Position numbers and translations under genes: made by a program | The notes under the pieces: generated by a model | The model's input: only the letters and a program-made list of their open reading frames with translations | The model's database searches: none | Told to the model about the DNA's origin: nothing | Source: Actinoplanes utahensis | GTDB lineage: Bacteria > Actinomycetota > Actinomycetes > Mycobacteriales > Micromonosporaceae | Length of the DNA stretch: 64,000 bases | NCBI RefSeq assembly: GCF_016862455.1 | Contig: NZ_BOMZ01000069.1 | Coordinates: forward strand, 1 to 64,000 | Direction of reading: 5' to 3' | Shown here: one piece after another, positions 50,528 to 58,176 of the stretch | How the letters are laid out: each line of letters opens with the position of its first letter | How positions within the stretch are numbered: position 1 is the stretch's first letter

Positions 50528-52297
50528 TCACCCGCGCTGTGGCTCGCCGATCAGGCTCTGCTCGATCGGGGTCTGCGACCACACCGCCCAGCGGACCGCC
50601 CGCCGGTTGATCACCGCGACCATGTCGGTGCGCATCCGAGGAAAGTATGTCGCCGTCTCACCGAGGCTCAGCGTGTTGCCGAGCAGGGTGGCCTCCTCGG
50701 GGCGCAGCCGCTGCAGCACCACCACGTCGGCCTCGGTGGCGTGCGGGACGTCGGCTGGGCCGAAATCGTCACGCACCACGAGAGTGGTCCGCCAGCCCGT
50801 TTCCCGGTCCTCCGGGCCGGCCGGCGTGGTGCCGGTGTCCAGGATCGTCAGGATCGGGTGCCGCACCGAGCCGGCGGGTGCGTCGAACGGACGGCCGGGT
50901 GGCAGCACCGTGATCGACTCTCCGGGAACGGCCGCGCCGCGGACGAACGGCTCCCACGCCTGTGGCCGGGTCGTGCGGACCTGCACCCGTGCTCCGACCG
51001 CCATCGACCGGAACGCCACCATCTGCGCCCCCTGCAGGCCGCCGACGAGCAATGCCCGGGTCGGCTCCGGCCGGAACAACCGGAGCAACACCGCCCCACC
51101 GCTCTGATTGCGGCCGATCATCAGGCCGGACGGGCTGATCGGCAGTGCCGGGACGCTGAACTCCGCCCCGCCGTCCTCGCCGGCGCCGCCCAGCGGCAGC
51201 GTCGCGGCCAGACCCGGCAGATGCGCGCCGTCCCAGCGGCGCACCCGGATCCGTTCGGCGGAGAGCAGACCGCGCAGCGCGCGGGCCGCCGACTCGAGCT
51301 CGGTGGCCTCCTCGGCGGCGAGACGGATGAAGAGAGCGGTCGAGGACATCGACAACGTGGTCGCCGCCGTCGGCAGATGCAGGATGCGGGTCACCAGGTG
51401 GGCCGGCAGCTCGGCTCCGGCTGCCGGCTGGCACCGGAACGTCGCCTGGACCAGACCGCCGAGGCGCACCCCGGACCAGCTCTCCCGGCACGCGGCGGCG
51501 GTGCCCGACTCGTCCGAGTTGGCCAGGTCGGCGATCGCCCGCAGCGCCGCGACCTCGCCCAGCGGTCGAACCTGGGCCGCGCCGAGCCGGCGGGTCAGCC
51601 GGCGGGTCATCCCGGCGAGGCTGCGGCGCAGCTCCTCCTCCGACCAGCCGCCGGTGCGGAAGACCCGCAGCGCGAGCACGGCACGGAGATGACCGAGGGA
51701 GTTGCCCTCGACGAGGGTGCGATAGGAGCCTTGGGCCCGGCTGGCGCCGGCCTGGGAGGACGGGGCGGAGACGGCGCTCAGCACGAGCTGGGTGCGGAAT
51801 CGGGGCTGATCGCCGCCGGGTGTGTGGTCGCGCCCGGTGGCCTGCAGCAGCGCCGCGAACGACGGGATCGTCGAGGACTCGTCGGCCGGATCGCCCAGCT
51901 CGACCAGCACGGTGAGGCCCGCGTCGTCGGCGAGTGCCACGGCCGGACCGCCGGGCAGATCCAGCGTCGTCGCGCGGACCCGTGGCGCCGCATAGGTGAG
52001 CAGCGCGGCGGGATCGTCGATGGACGCCGCCCGCCGCCGGCCGGAGAACCGGGCCAGGACGCCCAGCCACTGGAACGCCCACCGGCCCCGCAGGCGCAGC
52101 CAGGTCAGGGTCAGCAGGGCGACCGCGCCGGCGACCGCCGGGATCAGGGCGATCCCGCCGAGAGCCAGGCCGGCCAGCACCAGGACCGCCGCGACCTGGG
52201 TGGCGACGATCTGCTCCGCCCGGATGCCGAGCAGGCGGCCGGCCCGGCGTGGGCGGATCAGCGAGTCGGCCATGGGGACCGCGACTTCGGTGCTCAC
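50528..52297 (-). CDS. eccE: Type VII secretion protein EccE
   Basis: 589 residues, start GTG 52297. Two adjacent transmembrane helices near residues ~28-68, then a long cytosolic domain, the organisation of EccE that surrounds the EccC-EccB-EccD core of ESX machines. It is divergent to the two WXG100 genes; no eccB, eccC, eccD or mycP is in the window, so the rest of the machine is elsewhere or beyond 64 kb. Similarity is at domain-layout level; the family is weakly conserved. Confidence 0.75.
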   Translation of the reverse strand: MSTEVAVPMADSLIRPRRAGRLLGIRAEQIVATQVAAVLVLAGLALGGIALIPAVAGAVALLTLTWLRLRGRWAFQWLGVLARFSGRRRAASIDDPAALLTYAAPRVRATTLDLPGGPAVALADDAGLTVLVELGDPADESSTIPSFAALLQATGRDHTPGGDQPRFRTQLVLSAVSAPSSQAGASRAQGSYRTLVEGNSLGHLRAVLALRVFRTGGWSEEELRRSLAGMTRRLTRRLGAAQVRPLGEVAALRAIADLANSDESGTAAACRESWSGVRLGGLVQATFRCQPAAGAELPAHLVTRILHLPTAATTLSMSSTALFIRLAAEEATELESAARALRGLLSAERIRVRRWDGAHLPGLAATLPLGGAGEDGGAEFSVPALPISPSGLMIGRNQSGGAVLLRLFRPEPTRALLVGGLQGAQMVAFRSMAVGARVQVRTTRPQAWEPFVRGAAVPGESITVLPPGRPFDAPAGSVRHPILTILDTGTTPAGPEDRETGWRTTLVVRDDFGPADVPHATEADVVVLQRLRPEEATLLGNTLSLGETATYFPRMRTDMVAVINRRAVRWAVWSQTPIEQSLIGEPQRG

Positions 52298-52578
52298 GAC
52301 CCTGCCCTTCGGTTGCCCGGGATCAATTCACGGTGATGCGCGGCCCATCGTAGGACAGCGAGCGTCCGCCCTGGGGGCTGTCCACAGGGCGGACGCCGGA
52401 CTGCGGGGTTATCCACAGGTTTGGGGGCGGGGGCAGACGCGGTTCGCGTCAGGCGGCTAACGTCGTGGCCTATGCCGATCGAGGACGGGCAGTGCGCCTG
52501 ATCGTGAGCGGCTAGCCTAGTGGCCCATGTCGATGAGACACGGGTCCATGTCGATCCTTAACGAGAGGGGTGATGTTC
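52298..52578. promoter_or_regulatory. eccE / WXG100 divergent intergenic region with two DnaA-box-like words
   Basis: 281 bases with no gene. CTGTCCACA (52378-52386, one mismatch) and TTATCCACA (52409-52417, perfect) lie in the same orientation 22 bases apart. Two CCATGTCGAT direct repeats (about 52525-52560) lie near the WXG100 start. Promoters for both directions are expected here. Confidence 0.5.
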
Positions 52579-52899
52579 ATGTCGCAGCCCACTGAAGCTC
52601 AATCCGCCATGATGGCGAGCACGGCCGCGAGGTTCGATGAGGTCAACGGCAGCCTGCAGAGCATGCTGAGCACGCTGATGTCCGAGCTGTCGATGCTCAG
52701 CGGCGCGTGGAAGGGCATGGGCGCCAGGGCTTTCGACGAGGTCAAGCAGCAGTACGCGGCCGACCTCAAGAGCCTGAACGACGCGCTCTCCGAGACCGCC
52801 GAGGGGATTCGCACGTCCGGCGCCAGCTACGACGCCACCGACAGCGACGCCGCGGCGCGGGTCGCCCAGACCGGCGGCACCTTCACCCTTCCGCTCTGA
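52579..52899 (+). CDS. WXG100-family secreted protein (EsxB/EsxA-like), first copy
   Basis: 106 residues from ATG 52579 (two further in-frame starts at 52570-52573 lie closer to an AGAGGGG site). It forms two helices joined by the WKG motif (Trp44-Lys45-Gly46) and ends with the Tyr-x3-Asp secretion signal YDATD (84-88). Such proteins are exported by ESX machines as dimers; the partner is the next gene. Confidence 0.92.
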   Translation: MSQPTEAQSAMMASTAARFDEVNGSLQSMLSTLMSELSMLSGAWKGMGARAFDEVKQQYAADLKSLNDALSETAEGIRTSGASYDATDSDAAARVAQTGGTFTLPL

Positions 52900-52916
52900 G
52901 TTAACGGAGGACCTCA

Positions 52917-53210
52917 ATGAACGACGGTGTTCTGCTCGTCAATTTCGCCGCTCTCGGTCAGGCCGGCGCCGACATCGAGAGGGCGCTCTCGAAGATGCGC
53001 GCCGACCTCGACGAGCTCGAGAGCAAGGGCGCTCAGCTGAGCGAGACCTGGTCCGGTGCGGCCAAGCAGGCCTACGCGGAGCGGCAGGACCGGTGGACGA
53101 AGGCGTCCAAGGACCTGGAGATCATCCTGCGGAAGATCCAGGGCGCGGTCCTGGACTCCCAAGAGGACTACGCCAACACCGAGCGGGCGGCGACCAACCG
53201 GTTCCAGTGA
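52917..53210 (+). CDS. WXG100-family secreted protein, second copy
   Basis: 97 residues. Helix-turn-helix with WSG (Trp45-Ser46-Gly47) in the turn and a Tyr-x3-Glu export signal, YANTE (85-89), close to the C-terminus. It begins 17 bases after the first copy with GGAGG upstream, so both are one transcript and are expected to form a heterodimer. A small hairpin at 53277-53293 follows. Confidence 0.93.
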   Translation: MNDGVLLVNFAALGQAGADIERALSKMRADLDELESKGAQLSETWSGAAKQAYAERQDRWTKASKDLEIILRKIQGAVLDSQEDYANTERAATNRFQ

Positions 53211-53276
53211 TCCCCACGGGTCGCCCATTCGCGTAATGGCCACACCGGTTCCCGCGGCTACCATCGGTTATTGGAT

Positions 53277-53293
53277 GATCGCTCCAAGCGATC
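53277..53293 (+). terminator. Short hairpin after the WXG100 pair
   Basis: GATCGCT-cca-AGCGATC, 7-bp perfect stem with 3-base loop. Weak, no T-run; possibly a terminator or processing site separating the esx pair from the SseB-domain gene. Confidence 0.4.
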
Positions 53294-53373
53294 GGTGCAT
53301 GCCCGCGGGGCCTCGGTGATCTTGCGTTGAGCGTGTCGGCAGCGCTTCCCGGCTGTCAGCACGCCGCCGCCCA

Positions 53374-53401
53374 TTGTGATTGTGGCCTGACCTTGTAGGT
53401 T
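53374..53401 (+). promoter_or_regulatory. Putative promoter of the SseB-domain gene
   Basis: TTGTGA (53374-53379), 16-base spacer, TAGGTT (53396-53401), preceded by a TG at -14. Fits a sigma-70 promoter for the gene starting at 53447. Motif-level evidence. Confidence 0.4.
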
Positions 53402-53446
53402 ATACGCGTTGAGTTGGCTCGTTGACACGCGTGGGGAGAGGTGGAC

Positions 53447-56400
53447 GTGTCCGAGTGGGAACCGGCTACGGACGCCGAGGTTGCGATGCGCGACGCGTTG
53501 CGCACCGACGACCAGGAGTCCTACTTCCGCATTCTCGCCGGTGTCGACCTTCTGTTACCGGTCTCCGCGGACGTGCTCGCCGGCCTCGCGCCGATGGGCT
53601 GGGGCACCTGGAGCACCGGTGGTCGCACCCACGTGCTGGCGTTCACGTCGAACGCCGCACTGCGAGCCTGTCTCGCTGACTACACGGGCTCGGCGCGGCG
53701 CGTGCCGTATTCCGAGCTCGCCAACACCTGGCCCAACCTCGAATGGTGGCTCGCGGTCAATCCGGGCCTGCCGATCGAGGGCTACCTGCCGGCCTGGTTC
53801 GTCGCCCAGCTCGCCCGCGGCGATCTGCGGCTGCCCACCCGCGGTCCCGGACGCGAGGCGCACGGCACCTCGAAGATCCAGGAGCTCGGTGCGGCCGCGC
53901 TGGCGGCGAGCCGGTCCGGCAGTGAGGGCGCGGTAGGCGGGCCGACCTACGACCCGGCCCCGGCCGGTTCGAGCCGGCCTGCGGCGGTCCCGTCACCCGC
54001 GGCCGCCGCGGCAGCGCCACCGGCTTCTCCCGGTGCTGTTCCGTCCCATTCTTCCGGTGCCGTTCCCTCACCTGTCTCCGGTGCTGTTCCGCCGCTATCC
54101 GCCGCTGCTGCGCCGCCTGCCGGTGCTGTTCCGCCGGTGGCTCCCGCGGTGGCTCCGATTCCGCCGGTGGGCGCGACGGCTTCGTCGATGGGTTCCGTGG
54201 CCGAGCCGGAGGGCTTCGCCGGGCCCCGGCCCGGAGGCCAGCCTCCGATCGGACCGGGCGGGCTGCCGATCCGGACGCCGAGCGGGACCACGCCGAGTGG
54301 CCTTCCGGTGCGGAGCCCCGGTTCGTCGACGGCGCCGGCTCCGTATCAGCCACCGGCCGTCCCGCCGACCGCACCGCAGAGCCCGCCGGGCCTCGCACCG
54401 CTTTCCGGCATCCCGGCATCGGGTGCTCCGGCGTCCGGGATCCCCGCTTCTGGATTGCCTGCTTCGGGCTTTCCCTCGCCTGGAGCCGGGACCGGTTCTT
54501 CGGCTTTCCCGGCGTCCGGTGCTGGGGCCCCGTCTGGTTTCCCGGCGTCCCGTGCTGGGGCTCCGGCTGGCTTCCCCACGTCCGGGGCTGGGGCCGCTTC
54601 CGGTTTCCCCGCGCCTGGTGCTGGGGTCGCTTCTGGTTACCCCGCTTCCGGTGCTGGGACGGGTGCTTCCGGCTTCCCCGCACCCGGGGCTGCGAGATCC
54701 GTGCCGGTGTCGGGCGTTCCGGGGTCGGCGCCTGCCTCCGCGATCCCCGCGTCGGGGATTCCGGCGTCCGGCATTCCGGCGTCCGGTGCTCCGGCGCCCG
54801 GCCGGGGTGCCACCGGTTCAGGGATGGCCACTCCCGGGTGGGACAAGCCCGGGATGCCGTTCCGGCCGGAGGAGGACCCGCGCGGGCCACTACAGGACCT
54901 GAAAGCGCCCCTGCCTGTCCGGACCCCGATGGCGAACACGCCCCCGGTGCCCGAGCACGTCGCGCCGTACGATCCGGCCGAGGCCGCGGTCGACCCGAAC
55001 TGGGTCGTGAATCAACGAGCCGAGCAGGCCCGGACCGCTTCAGCGAGCGCTCCGCCGCCCGGCATGCCACCGCTGGGTGCCTCGGGGGTTGCGCCGACCA
55101 GCGCGCTTCCCGCCGGCGCCGGACCCGCCGCTCCTCTGGGCGTCAACCCGCGGGCCAACCCGCTGCCCGCCGGCGCCCCGCCCGCGAACCCGTTGTCTGC
55201 CGGCGCCCCGCCCGCGAACCCGTTGTCTGCCGGCGCCCCGCCCGTGGGTTCCGCTCGGGGAGGTGCACTGCCGCGGCGGCAGCCCGGTCAGTCGACCGGC
55301 GGCGGGCCGATGACCAGTATGGCCGGATTCGTCCCGGTTGGCGCTAAGGCGGGTGCCACCCCTCCGCCGCCCGGCCCGGCCATCCGGCCTGCTTCCCCCA
55401 CGCCCGGCTCGCCGTCGACAGGCCCGGGCGCGCCTCCTGCCGGTCCGGGATCGCCCGCACCGGCTGGATCGGGCGCGGCGGCCGCATTCGGCTCGCCTGC
55501 CGGTCCTTCGCCTTCCGGTCCTTCGCCTTCCGGGCAGGAGCCCGGCTCGCCGCCCGGAGCCGGTTCTCAGTTCGGTCAGGGCCCGGGTTCCCCGACCGGC
55601 TTCGGCTCGCCGTCCGGTCCCCGCCCGGACGGGCCTCCCGGCCCGGCCTTCGGATCGCCCACGAGCGCCGTTTCCGGCCCTGCTGCTGGTTCCCCGGCCG
55701 GCGCCGGGTCTGATCAGGCGTTCGGTTCGCCTGCTGGTGCGGGTTCCGGGTCAGCGTTCGGTTCGCCTGCTGGTGCGGGTTCCGGGTCAGCGTTCGGTTC
55801 GCCCGCTGGTGCGGGTTCAGGGGTGGATCCGCGGTCCGGAGCGGGCTTCGGCGCCGGTTCCAGTGGGCAGCAGCCGACCTCTCCGGCGGCTTCGGGTCCG
55901 TCGGGTGGGCCCGGTGGAGCTCTGCCGCGTCGTCAGGTCACCCCGCCTTCCGAGCGCCCGGCTTCGATGGCCGCCGCCGCGCAGGCGCTCGGTGCCAACC
56001 GGCCCCCGACGGCCGACCCTGCCGCTCCCGCATGGGAGCGAGCGGCCCCACCGGCCGCCGACCGTCCGGGCCAGCCGCCCGCGGGCGACCGCTTCGGGTC
56101 TTCGGGGCAGCCGCCCGCAGGCGACCGGATCGGGTCTTCGGGCCAGTCGTCGGCCGCTGACCGGTTCGGGCCTTCCGGGCCGGCGCCGTCGATCACACCG
56201 CGTACCGATCCCGAGGAACACCCCGCCGCCACCACGAAGACCAACCTGCTTCCGCCGGTGATCCCGGGTGCGCCCGGCGCCGGCCGCACGGGTTCCGCCT
56301 ACTCGTCGGGGTCGGGCTCGTCGGGGCCGGGCTACGGTTCCGCCGCGCCGGGTCATGTGGAGGCTGCCGGCGCGGCTCCGCAGGCCTACAGCCCGCCGGC

Positions 56401-57571
56401 GCCGCCTGTCGGCGGCGCGGCGTACGGGCTTCCCCCACAGGGCAGTCCGGCTTCCGCCTATGCCGCCCAGTCGTATTCCGGTCCGGCTTTCGCGACGCAG
56501 GCGTTGCCTGTCGCTCCCAGCGGGTACACCCCGTCGGCGGTCGCGACCAACCTGGGCGTTTCGGGGTCGGCGACCGGTTCGGCGACCGGTTCACGTGGCT
56601 CGTCAGCGGTGGATTTCGTGCCGGCCAACGATGTCGAGCGGGAACTGCAGGATGCCGCGGACGCCGGCGACACCGACGTGTTCCTGTCGACGTTGCTGCT
56701 GGCGCAGGTTTTGGTGCCGGTCGCCAGTCACTCCCGGCCGGGGAGCGCGCCGGGCGAGTCCGGTTTCGCGTTCTTGCCGGAGGAGGTGGGCGGCGAGCGT
56801 TTCCTGATCGTCTTCACCAGCAAGGACCGGCTTTCCGAGCACTTCGGTGAGCCGACGCGTACGGTCGCGGTCCGGTTCTACGAGTTGATCCGGAACTGGC
56901 CCGACCCGGCCTGGTCGTTCGCGGTGAACCCGGGCACGCCGGTCGGCGCGAAGTACCCGGGTGCGCAGATAATCGCTCTGGCGAACTGGGCGACCGAGGC
57001 CGGTCTGGGCGCGGAGCCCGCCGACGGTCCGGTGGCCGAGTTGGAGGCGGCCCCGGTGCCCGCTCCGGAGCCGGCCAGTGACGAGGCGCAGCAGGCCACC
57101 GTCATGCAGAAGACGGTCTCCGCGGAACAGGTCGACTACTACTTGGAACGGGGGTACGACCGGGTCGCCGGCTTCGTGCACCGGGCTTCCGAGGTGGAGC
57201 ACCTGCGTACCCCGGCCGAGTTGTTCGGCGCTCTCGGGCTGTACTACGAGTCGTCGCCGTTCCAGTCGGACGCCAAGGAGGCGTTCGTGCTGCGCTGGCC
57301 GGCGTACCGGCCGAGTCTGTACCGGATTCCCTACGGCGGGCAGAACGAGCAGGCTCTCCGTGCGATGGACGGCTGGGTGATCGAGCGCCCGCCGTTCCGG
57401 GGCAACGGTTTCGCGCCGGGTGAGGGCCGGGACGTGATCGCCGAGTTCAAGGTGGACAGTGTCCGGCTGCCGCACGGCGCGCAGCTCTGGAGCATCGACT
57501 CGGACGGCAACGAGCGGATGATGGCGATCTTCGACGCGGACGGCCCGCTGTGGCGTCGGGTAGGTGAGTAG
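53447..57571 (+). CDS. Giant two-SseB-domain protein with low-complexity linker and distinct C-terminal domain (candidate T7SS-linked effector)
   Basis: 1374 residues. GTG 53447 is chosen because GGGGAGAG lies at optimal distance; GTG 53441 is too close. Residues ~8-125 form an SseB-like domain, with LLLPVSADVLA, HVLAFTSNAAL and WWLAVNPGLPIEGYLPAWFV. Residues ~150-1050 are a Pro/Ala/Gly/Ser-rich linker with several perfect tandem repeats. Residues ~1055-1190 are a second SseB-like domain with FLIVFTSKDRLSEHFG and SFAVNPGTPVGAKYPGAQ. Residues ~1220-1374 are a separate globular domain (YYLERGYDRVAGFVH, ELYRIP-like SLYRIPYGGQNEQ, DVIAEFKVDSVRLPHGAQLW, FDADGPLWRR) of unknown activity. No signal peptide. 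It sits behind a WXG100 pair and is coupled to a small downstream gene, as in effector/immunity modules. Confidence 0.8.
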   Translation: MSEWEPATDAEVAMRDALRTDDQESYFRILAGVDLLLPVSADVLAGLAPMGWGTWSTGGRTHVLAFTSNAALRACLADYTGSARRVPYSELANTWPNLEWWLAVNPGLPIEGYLPAWFVAQLARGDLRLPTRGPGREAHGTSKIQELGAAALAASRSGSEGAVGGPTYDPAPAGSSRPAAVPSPAAAAAAPPASPGAVPSHSSGAVPSPVSGAVPPLSAAAAPPAGAVPPVAPAVAPIPPVGATASSMGSVAEPEGFAGPRPGGQPPIGPGGLPIRTPSGTTPSGLPVRSPGSSTAPAPYQPPAVPPTAPQSPPGLAPLSGIPASGAPASGIPASGLPASGFPSPGAGTGSSAFPASGAGAPSGFPASRAGAPAGFPTSGAGAASGFPAPGAGVASGYPASGAGTGASGFPAPGAARSVPVSGVPGSAPASAIPASGIPASGIPASGAPAPGRGATGSGMATPGWDKPGMPFRPEEDPRGPLQDLKAPLPVRTPMANTPPVPEHVAPYDPAEAAVDPNWVVNQRAEQARTASASAPPPGMPPLGASGVAPTSALPAGAGPAAPLGVNPRANPLPAGAPPANPLSAGAPPANPLSAGAPPVGSARGGALPRRQPGQSTGGGPMTSMAGFVPVGAKAGATPPPPGPAIRPASPTPGSPSTGPGAPPAGPGSPAPAGSGAAAAFGSPAGPSPSGPSPSGQEPGSPPGAGSQFGQGPGSPTGFGSPSGPRPDGPPGPAFGSPTSAVSGPAAGSPAGAGSDQAFGSPAGAGSGSAFGSPAGAGSGSAFGSPAGAGSGVDPRSGAGFGAGSSGQQPTSPAASGPSGGPGGALPRRQVTPPSERPASMAAAAQALGANRPPTADPAAPAWERAAPPAADRPGQPPAGDRFGSSGQPPAGDRIGSSGQSSAADRFGPSGPAPSITPRTDPEEHPAATTKTNLLPPVIPGAPGAGRTGSAYSSGSGSSGPGYGSAAPGHVEAAGAAPQAYSPPAPPVGGAAYGLPPQGSPASAYAAQSYSGPAFATQALPVAPSGYTPSAVATNLGVSGSATGSATGSRGSSAVDFVPANDVERELQDAADAGDTDVFLSTLLLAQVLVPVASHSRPGSAPGESGFAFLPEEVGGERFLIVFTSKDRLSEHFGEPTRTVAVRFYELIRNWPDPAWSFAVNPGTPVGAKYPGAQIIALANWATEAGLGAEPADGPVAELEAAPVPAPEPASDEAQQATVMQKTVSAEQVDYYLERGYDRVAGFVHRASEVEHLRTPAELFGALGLYYESSPFQSDAKEAFVLRWPAYRPSLYRIPYGGQNEQALRAMDGWVIERPPFRGNGFAPGEGRDVIAEFKVDSVRLPHGAQLWSIDSDGNERMMAIFDADGPLWRRVGE
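55157..55246 (+). repeat. 30-bp tandem repeat encoding NPLSAGAPPA
   Basis: Three units (55157-55186, 55187-55216, 55217-55246) within the linker. Units 2 and 3 are almost identical at DNA level and unit 1 differs at a few bases, which points to recent duplication. Confidence 0.85.
55718..55825 (+). repeat. 36-bp tandem repeat encoding AFGSPAGAGSGS
   Basis: Three units starting at 55718, 55754 and 55790. The first two are identical and the third has a few changes and a degenerate end. The identity at silent positions indicates recent slippage or recombination. Confidence 0.85.
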
Positions 57572-57573
57572 TG

Positions 57574-57936
57574 ATGCGTGACGGCTACGTGGTCACCTGG
57601 CAGGGCCGGGAGTACGACGCGGCTCCGGACGGTGACCGGGTGCGGATCTATTCCGGTTCGCCGGAGGACGGCTTCGAGGAGATCAAGCCGGGCCGGTACG
57701 TTCGTGTGCTGGAGCCGGACGAGTTCGACGAGATGTCGTACGTGCGGACGCTCTGCACCTGGCGGGGTGAGCCGTTCGTGGTTCTCGCCGAGGCGGATTC
57801 GTGGCTGCGCCTGGAGTACACCGGCGGTCGTGCCCCGGTGGCCCGGCAGCTGGGTCTCGAGGAGTTCGACTACGGCGTCTACCAGGGCTGGGCTCCGGCC
57901 AACGAGGTGCACGACCGGTACGAGCACCGGGTCTGA
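57574..57936 (+). CDS. Small acidic partner protein, immunity-like
   Basis: 120 residues from ATG 57574, with AGGTGA 6 bases upstream; the start sits 2 bases after the stop of the giant gene. Acidic and aromatic: GREYDAAPDGDRVRIYSG, then GFEEIKPGRYVRVLE, TLCTWRGEPFVVLAEA and EEFDYGVYQGWAPANEV. No signal peptide or membrane segment. Its size, acidity and coupling to a large effector-like gene resemble immunity proteins, but no immunity family is recognised with certainty. A terminator follows. Confidence 0.75.
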   Translation: MRDGYVVTWQGREYDAAPDGDRVRIYSGSPEDGFEEIKPGRYVRVLEPDEFDEMSYVRTLCTWRGEPFVVLAEADSWLRLEYTGGRAPVARQLGLEEFDYGVYQGWAPANEVHDRYEHRV

Positions 57937-57970
57937 TCAGCGCACTCACCCCGTACCCCCCCAAGCTTGT

Positions 57971-58005
57971 GAAAGGGCTCCCCGCCAGTGGCAGGGAGCC
58001 CTTTC
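57971..58005. terminator. Terminator after the T7SS island
   Basis: 12-bp perfect stem: 57971-57982 (GAAAGGGCTCCC) with 57994-58005, 11-base loop. It follows the partner gene by 34 bases; the remaining 171 bases to the lyase gene end contain no further gene. Confidence 0.85.
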
Positions 58006-58176
58006 GCCCGTTCCGGGCCCGGTGACCGAGGAGGAGAGAAAGGGGTTGGTCACCGGGTGGATCGGACTTCGCACCGGGTGCCGGGGCGACGGTGCATGGC
58101 GGCCTCGGCACTCGGGGTTGGCGCCGGCCCGGGGGATTCGGGGAGTGGGCCGGCGGATGGGGACGGGGGTGGTGGG

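Noticed and set aside
55157..55825. Regular repeats that might look like a CRISPR array
   Set aside because: Units are directly adjacent without spacers and lie in frame inside a gene.
53757..56594. Several long open frames in other phases over the SseB linker
   Set aside because: Repeat-rich GC DNA keeps all frames open; only the +53447 frame has the folded domains at both ends.
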